Shown one piece after another: positions 57,652 to 64,000 of a stretch of 64,000 bases of DNA. A program made the translations under genes and the position numbers. The notes beneath the pieces were generated by a model. It was not told where the DNA came from. It ran no database searches and saw nothing but the letters and a program-made list of their open reading frames with translations. Position 1 is the stretch's first letter. The number at the start of each line of letters is the position of its first letter. The stretch is taken from the NCBI GenBank assembly GCA_928212115.1, contig CAKMRJ010005745.1, forward strand, positions 76,416,309 through 76,480,308, read 5' to 3'. This DNA comes from Lactuca virosa. Taxonomy: Eukaryota > Streptophyta > Magnoliopsida > Asterales > Asteraceae.

Positions 57652-59316
57652 TGTAACATCCAGACTCCCAGTTATATTATTTAGATATTTATTTTTGGGT
57701 TTTATTGAGTAACTCGGCGAGTTGGTGCCTCAACTCATCGAGTAGAGTGGTGATTGGTCACAGGGGTTAAGTGACTAACTCGACGAGTCAGAGAGCCGAC
57801 TCGCCGAGTTGGCGCTGTGAGATGAAACCCTAAATCCCCGGGTTTAGGGCCTATTTAAGAGAACTTATGTTCTCATTTGCGCCTCACCAGTTGCCCAGCC
57901 TCCCTGTGTGAAACCCTAAACGAGTGTAGTGAGCTAAGAGAGTCTCAAAGCTAATCTTGAGGAATTTTAGTGCATCTTTTGAGGAGAAGAGGAGTTTGTC
58001 CAGCAAGGAACAAGGAGGAACTGTGGGATCCAGGACCAATTCGTCCAAAGCTTCAAGTGGAAGGTAAAAAGCATGCACCTTTCTCATTTATTTGGTTAGA
58101 TCTCATGGTTATGGAAGATTAGGGTTTCTACCACCTTTTAATTGGGACTTCAAGCATACTAAATTATCATGAGGTTTAGACCTCAGATCTAGACCTTGTG
58201 AGGTCCCTAAAGTCGAAAGGTCTCAACTTTATTCATCCATATGAGGGTTATTATGCTTAACACTTTGTGAGAACATGTATTGGTATTTTGGAGCAAAAGT
58301 ACCATGCATGAACGTAAAGATCGAAGCTTTACGTAACAATCGAGTCCTGGGATGCTAGATCTAGTGTTTGGAGTGATAGATCTGCTTTAAAATGTCTGAA
58401 TGAGAAATCAGATTGAAGGGACTCGCCGAGTCTATGAATTGACTCGACGAGTCAGTTAGGGTTTGTCCCGATGAGCTGAGCATGCGATAACTCGGCGAGT
58501 TGGAGGTCAACTCGACGAGCTGAGCTGGACTTTCATGAGAGATCCGAGGAGTCAAGAGGACTCGACAAGTTGCATAAGTGCACTCGACGAGTTGAGTCAA
58601 CATTGACTGTTGACTCGAGTTTGACTTCTGTTGACTTTAGGGTTTGGTCAAACATGAGAAATGGAGACAATTGAGGGATAAAATGGTCTTTTACTCGCTT
58701 CAAGAGTTAGAGAGACAAAGAATAACCTTTAGTTTATTTGGAGTAGTAGATAGAGTATTAATTATAGATATTTATCCTATGTGTTAGGCGGAGGCTAGTT
58801 CGAGATTCGTGTACGACGTTATTACTTGCTTGCTTACGAGGTGAGTCTTCTCACTATACTTACCTTGAGTGGTAATCTATGTGTGACCGAAGGGTCTTAT
58901 GTGCATATACTGTGTATTGAGATATCCTGCTTATTGTCTTTGTGATATATATGTTGTGTATTATATTGAGCTGCCGAGTTGAGGGACCGGAGGGTCCAGC
59001 TGAGTTGTGGGACCAGAGGGTCCGACTGAGACACATTGACCGGAGGGTAATGAGATATGTGTGGTATTTTGGAAAACTCACTAAACTTCGTGCTTATAGT
59101 GTTATGTGTTATGTGTTTCAGGTATTTCTCAGGATCACGGGAAGACGCCGACTTGATAGTACACATTGGAGCGAGAGTATTTTTATGATTTTGGGATAGT
59201 GATTTTATTTTGTGGATTTTGATGACACTTGGGATAATTGTGGTTTTTGAGAAATTGTGATATGAGTTTATTGTGTTTAAAATGAAATTTTTGGTTTGAA
59301 AATTTACGGTGTTACA
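57652..59316 (+). repeat. Solo gypsy LTR
   Basis: The LTR starts TGTAACATCC and ends CGGTGTTACA, 1665 bp, with a perfect duplication TGTTC (57647-57651 and 59317-59321) and no internal domain. It is of the LARD-a type: palindrome pairs at 57712/57733 and 57778/57799, a telo-box pair near 57824, TATA-like CTATTTAAG at 57851, palindrome pairs at 58421/58442, 58490/58510 and 58560/58582, a donor at 58841 and an acceptor ending at 59121. Solo LTRs arise by recombination between the two LTRs of an element. Confidence 0.93.
58839..59123 (+). other. Candidate leader intron in the solo LTR
   Basis: GAG-GTGAGT begins at 58841 and GTTTCAG ends at 59121. The box CACTAAA ends 37 nt before the acceptor. 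The interval carries a GGACC-GGTCC tandem repeat. Confidence 0.4.
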
Positions 59317-59670
59317 TGTTCGGTACTACATGGACACAGTTCTTCCAAGCCTTCTAGAAGAAAAGTAAGTTTTTTTTAATTAAGTTATTATTTATCATCT
59401 AATCATATTTTAATGTGTTAAATGAGCCTCACGTTTATAAAGATTTTACCATTTGCAATCCGATTATCATTCCATGCACCTCCTGATGTTCGACGCATTC
59501 CATGTTTGGCAAATTATGTAGCTTTAAGATTTTCAAGCCCTTTATTGACAATGGGTCAAACTTTAGTTTCAAGAATGAAAGAACGCAGTAAAATCAATGG
59601 TGGAAAGTATACTCTGTACATTTACGCTTTCAGGACGCCTGTACTCTTTATCTTTTTATATAAGTTCATT

Positions 59671-60505
59671 GTTTATTGAATAATTTACAAAAAAGATAGT
59701 CCCTGTGGTATATGCTTTCTACTGGATTTAGTCCGAAACCGAAACTTTTTGCTATTTTGCTTTTCATAGCAAGATTCTATATTGATTTGTTTACTGTGTT
59801 GTTAACTTCATCTTCTTTTTTGGTCCAATCACTAAAGGGTGTTTTGGTCATTTACCATAATTTTCACTTAAATTCTTTTTATAGATTTCCAAACTAAATA
59901 AAAAAACAACAAATAAATGGAATTGAAATCTTTTCCATTTGCTGTCAACCATTCCTTTGTGCTACTTTAAAGTGAAATAATGATCTTGACCTCTATTTCT
60001 ATGCTTTTCCCTTTGCAAGAAAGCTATGAGTGCAGTGTAGTGGTGACCTTTTGTATATAAGAGACCATGATACATGCATAAGTACACCATCTTTATGATG
60101 AAATCAAGGAAGGAATGAAATTGTTTATTTTGATTGAATGGAATGGACCATTCTGTTCTTCATATTTTGTTAATTTTTCATTGTTTACTGAGTAAATGTT
60201 TTTCTTTTTCTTTTTCATTCTATCATGGAATGTAATGGATAATTGCGACGTAAACAAATTCTATTTATATAACTTTTAATGCCATTATCAAAAAATTATT
60301 TCCAACTTTTTGTTTCCTAACATTATTCAAACCAGTGCCAACGGTGCAACCGAATTCCTTCTAGTTAGAATAAATATTTATGGAAATCTCAGAAGGAAGC
60401 AAATAAAACATGAGATGATATTCTTACATAGGAGAATAAATTATGTCTTTATCAACTTACTTGGTTACACGAAAAAAATTGTTTTTATGTAAAGGGATGC
60501 TTTAA
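59671..60505. other. Intergenic DNA, no gene recognised
   Basis: An AT-rich stretch downstream of the membrane-protein gene. It would hold that gene's terminator region, but no clear poly(A) signal can be singled out. Confidence 0.45.
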
Positions 60506-62775
60506 CTAGGCACCCAACTTGTCAACAATAAACAGTAAGTTGTCTGGATTCAAGCTTGGAAGTTCACTATCTTGAATGGTGTTGATTATTTGCATAGTCT
60601 CACCTAGAAGTTGGGCTGCAGCATAGACGCTTACCTCCCTTTTCTCGATTTCACTCGAGTGGCATTTCATTGCTATGACTTGCGGTAAGTTCGTGAGACA
60701 AGCAACCAATATGTCCGCAATCATTGATGATAATTGCTCAAATAGTTCCTCTTGGCTAACCTTATCAATGTTAGAATGGTTGGAATGAAGGATCATTTCT
60801 GTGATACGATACATTGAACTCGCAGAAATAGACCAGAATTTGGAACTGTCATTTTGGCCTTTAGTATCCCTACTTTCCACCCGAGTGAGCATGTTCTTAG
60901 CTGTACCCCTCAACCACAGAAGAATCTGTTCGGCTGTATTCACTAGAGGAACTAGTTTCCGCAGCTTGTTTCCTAACCATTTCTGGTAGATCTCAACTTC
61001 TAACCACAAAGTTTGAGCCGCCTTTTGAAAGATCACATGGTCGTCAGTAGCATTGAGGCTTGCTTCCACAATTGTGACATATACCATAGCTTCACTCATA
61101 CCACTTAGCAGACAATCAACTCTGTCTTTTGTTATGTTAGGAAGAGAGATGGCCATGGTTGTCAGGGTTACCAACGGTAGGCTCCAGCAATTGGGAGACT
61201 CTTCTAGAAGCAAAGATAGAACATGATGGCTATCAAACTTTTCAGCTCTTCCAAAACCTTTATATCCCTCTAGAAGTTTCATAAGATTGTAGGGTTGTTG
61301 TTTCTCTGCCTTCTTTATAATGCGTTCGAAAGAGTATGAAATCCTTTTCAGCGTTCTTTCAGCAAGCTCTGCATCCTCTTGAAGTTGCAAAACATAATGG
61401 CTAAGAATTTTATTTGTTTCGTGTTGCTCAGGCTCTTTTATTAACACGATACCGAATGCATCAAACATTGACTTCAACCACTTCCAACAGCAAGAACAAT
61501 TAAAGATACAGATAACTATGAAAATTGGGGATGAGGCCTATCATCTTGCATGCTACCACTACTGTCTTCTGAAATCCTATACAAAAGCTGAGGACGATGA
61601 CTTTCGTATTTTCCACAAAAATCTTGAATTTGCGGCTACAAGATAGGAATGGCATTGTACTCTCTTTCAAATCATATAACGTCTGAGTCCAGTAGCTCTC
61701 CACTTTAAAGACGTTCATATTGTTCCAAATCCATTTTATGGACAACTTAAAGCTTAAGGCTGCAAAACATCTAGAAAGTGGAGCCATAGTACCCACCACT
61801 GACCCGATAAACTGTGTTATTAGAATCACCAACGCTGACCACTTGTAATCTGACCTAAAGTCCCCTAGCGATCCAACATTGAAAAAGTATAACAATAACA
61901 TGGAGGACAGTGCTTATAGCAGATATTACCCCTGAAGCACAACTTGTAGCAGAGCAAGCTGTGAAGAACTGGGGATTGCCTGTTGATGCCATGATCCAGT
62001 AATTGCTCACATGCTGCTTTATCTTATCAACAATTAATCTTCCTGGTTCTTGGTCCTTCATAGCTGTTCCATGAGCTGCTTGGTATTTCATTTCTAGTAT
62101 CTGTTTGGACTTTAGAATCGCTAAAGCTGAACATGCATGCATTAGCAGCAACATCAGTAACATAGCAACATAAATGATTGCTATTGGCTTAGTGTAATAA
62201 CCTACAGAGTTTGAATAATAATCATCACCTAACACGTACCGAACATCAGTACTGGAAACAACACCCGTTTCTATTTGAATGCAAACATTCACAACTAAGG
62301 TGATTACCAGAACACCGAGAGCTATGATGTTTGAGACAAGTTCCTTGCTGTCCAAGGTTGCTAGAGCAGGCAATAAATGAGACATCATGGTGCACATAAA
62401 TCCCATGCTTCCAACCTTTGCAGCCTGGTCCACATCACCTGGCATTGAATTATTTAAATCCACAGGTAGCTTCATTGCAATAGCTATTACAGAGAGAGAA
62501 GCAGCATTCAATGTGAAATATTTGCAAGGAAACCATAGCTTTCTGTTCCTTAAACCATGTAATAAATCAGCCACCATTGCAATGACGCAAAACAGAGATG
62601 CTAAGGCGATATATATCCCAATCCATGGCATAGGTTCGCTGAACCTGTTTTGCAGATCTGACCCGTATACTAAAGTGGTGTAAGACTGCAAGGAATATAT
62701 CAACTCAGTTGGAACATTATTGTAAGATTTCAGTTGTTCCAAAAGATGGAGATATCCACTTAGGTCGGGACCCAT
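60506..62775 (-). pseudogene. Plant multi-pass membrane protein gene with two 1-nt frameshifts
   Basis: The likely start is the ATG at 62775 (MGPDLSGYLHLL); the longer frame to 62847 begins at a TTG. Before the first break the protein has about six hydrophobic segments (near residues 52-73, 87-105, 122-141, 149-167, 197-221 and 270-299). The first frameshift is at a CCCC run on the plus strand (61862-61865), after which DFRSDYKWSALVILITQF continues in the next frame. The second is at GGGG (61527-61530), after which another membrane segment and a 323-residue soluble part (61477-60506) follow. If each run is one base too long, the frame is a single exon of about 755 codons; the total of 2270 nt minus 2 divides exactly by 3. 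I recognise it as an uncharacterised plant family and assign no function. It may be a recent pseudogene or an intact gene with two sequence errors. Confidence 0.75.
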
Positions 62776-63753
62776 AGTTCTATTCTTCTTCGGGATAGAA
62801 AATGATGATCTGAGGTTAACTAGAGGTGGGTGTAGGAAATGCCTCAAATATGCACATTGCAGAATTGTCTCCAGAAAGACAAAAAATTAGTTGTTTACAA
62901 ATCGTATACAAGGAGTGGCCAGAAATATCCAAGGTTTTAAAGTAAGGAAGTAAAAAAAAAAAGAAGAGACGATATTGTTCAATGATAATGTTGTGTGGTT
63001 CTTAAGCCGTCCACATACAGTATTTAATCAATGACAAGGATGGATTTCGTTTGTTACTGGTAGGATTAGGTCCTTGTCACATTTAAATCAATAAAAAGAA
63101 ATCAGATATAATTAATACCTGTGAATATCAAAGAAGCCGGCTCATGATGCATCCGTCCACTACTTAAAGAAAAATGAATATATGAAGTTATTAAACCGGC
63201 CGTCTAGTAGTCCATGAAACTCTTGAAAGTTGAACAAAATTGTCATGGGTTGGAGACTCAACATTCATATTTTTGCCAAATTCTTTGTTTCATAGCAGTT
63301 GTTTCCTATCTAAAATATAATCAAACTGCAAGAAAAATACAATGAGTAACATCTAGACACCCCAACATGGGCTAGAAAAGTATGACTTTTTGCTTATGTT
63401 ATACGTCATAAGCCTGATTAAAAGACTTTTATAACAGGGATAGCAGAAACACTTCAAGAATATAACCGTATCCGAAGATACCTATACCGATGAAATAAGT
63501 CGTCGCTAAAAAATCAATCTATACCGACAACGTATCATCTGGATAGGCTGATTAATTTTTTTTTCCTGATTTGGTTTAAATAATCGAAACGATGTCGTTA
63601 TTGTTTGGGCTATAGAGACGACTTGTTGTGGCTATAGCGTTATATCTTCATCTTGTTCATTGGTGCAACACTGTTCGCCGCACCGTCGTTTTTTGCTCTC
63701 TTATCCCAATCGGCGATTTCCGTTAGAAATTGACGACCTCCGTTTCCGCCTCA
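62776..63753. other. Upstream region of the membrane-protein gene, no other gene recognised
   Basis: AT-rich sequence with a short A run near 62950. It should contain the promoter of the minus-strand gene, but no TATA box can be assigned with confidence. Confidence 0.4.
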
Positions 63754-64000
63754 CACTACAAGAAATAAAGGCATTACCGGCGACACCTTTAGCGTCGACA
63801 GGGACTTTTAGCGTCGACAAGGATTTTTAGCGTCTACTCAAAAGGCCTTTATCGCCGCTTAAGGCGTCGCCGGTAATGCCTTGTGGACCGAATCCATGTT
63901 ATCCCCTTCTTGTAAACCCCAACCGCTCAATCAAGTATCTAATCCAATGGCTAGGGTCTCGTTTTCGCACAAACTCAATATCGTCGCTAAAGGTTGAAAA
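63754..64000 (+). mobile_element. Left end of a CACTA-like element (cut by window edge)
   Basis: CACTACAAGAAAT opens the element, the usual terminus of plant CACTA transposons. It is followed by subterminal repeats of TTTAGCGTCGAC and GGCGTCGCCGGTAATGCC, and the complement GGCATTACCGGCGAC. The other end is outside the window. Confidence 0.72.

Larger units (their letters stand above)
57313..59670 (+). pseudogene. O-fucosyltransferase family gene fragment, split by a solo LTR
   Basis: Three exon pieces with GT-AG borders are visible: 57313-57399 (ICNAVVVACYLNAT, then IPNFHFHSIWRDP), 57495-57651 joined to 59322-59364 (ERFDWNLTNVFNF and YYMDTVLPSLLEE), and 59427 to about 59670 (PFAIRLSF, APPDVRRIPCLANY, LRFSSPLLTMGQTLVSRM). 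These belong to the plant GDP-fucose protein O-fucosyltransferase family (Pfam PF10250), Golgi enzymes. Introns at 57400-57494 and 59365-59426 are retained, so this is a genomic fragment and not a retroposed cDNA. It lacks the N-terminal and C-terminal parts, has a 1-nt frameshift near 57525, and is interrupted by the LTR at 57652-59316. The family call is from remembered motifs. Confidence 0.82.

Noticed and set aside
61500..61901. Programmed ribosomal frameshifting in the membrane-protein gene
   Set aside because: The sites are simple GGGG/CCCC runs without a slippery heptamer or a visible downstream structure; sequence error or mutation is simpler.
61855..62847. Start of the membrane protein at 62847
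   Set aside because: The codon there is TTG. The first ATG in frame is at 62775 and gives a more natural N-terminus.

Overview
The window is repeat-dominated nuclear DNA of a flowering plant. The decisive features are nested Ty3/gypsy and Ty1/copia LTR retrotransposons, MITEs, CACTA ends, iMet-type primer-binding sites, and gene remnants with GT-AG introns. The LTRs are crowded with the 11-mer palindrome ACTCGNCGAGT, which I associate with Asteraceae such as lettuce; that taxonomic guess is pattern memory and was not tested. No bacterial, organellar, rRNA or intact tRNA sequence was seen.

Layout. 1-226 is the end of a copia LTR. 227-6566 holds the tail of one gypsy element (3' LTR 1544-3674) lying in the integrase of a second gypsy element (3' LTR 4629-6566). 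6567-10582 is AT-rich intergenic DNA with three foldback DNA elements (7939-8332, 8500-8624, 9763-10324). 10583-16610 is a complete but disabled copia element on the minus strand (duplication CCTAC). 17700-34847 is a nest: an old gypsy LTR split by a coding-free gypsy derivative (LARD-a, 18028-33665), whose 3' LTR is split by a young copia element on the minus strand (24725-32599, duplication TTAAC). 34848-41622 holds an inverted pair of gene fragments (36951-37646), a minisatellite and a CACTA-like element. 41623-56179 is a decayed copia element on the minus strand, and a second LARD (47174-55304, minus strand, duplication AAGGG) sits in one of its LTRs. 56434-59670 is a copia 5' fragment joined to an O-fucosyltransferase pseudogene, which is split by a solo gypsy LTR (57652-59316, duplication TGTTC). 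60506-62775 is the only large cellular ORF: a plant multi-pass membrane protein on the minus strand with two 1-nt frameshifts. 63754-64000 is a CACTA-like terminus.

Most interesting signals. (1) The gypsy LTR families carry two clusters of short palindromes, one upstream of the TATA box and one in the transcribed leader. The palindrome sequence differs between families (ACTCGNCGAGT or GTACGC-N3-GCGTAC), but the spacing is kept: about 21 bp within a pair and about 45-50 bp or more between pairs. The same palindrome with the same spacing also sits in the leader of an unrelated copia element. (2) These LTRs all keep an AG-GTGAGT donor, an ACTAA box 33-38 nt before a CAG acceptor, and a fast-changing tandem repeat between them, which suggests an unrecognised leader intron. 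(3) Two coding-free LARDs share tandem arrays of perfect hairpins. (4) Fragments of the membrane-protein gene lie head to head 25 kb from the gene itself.
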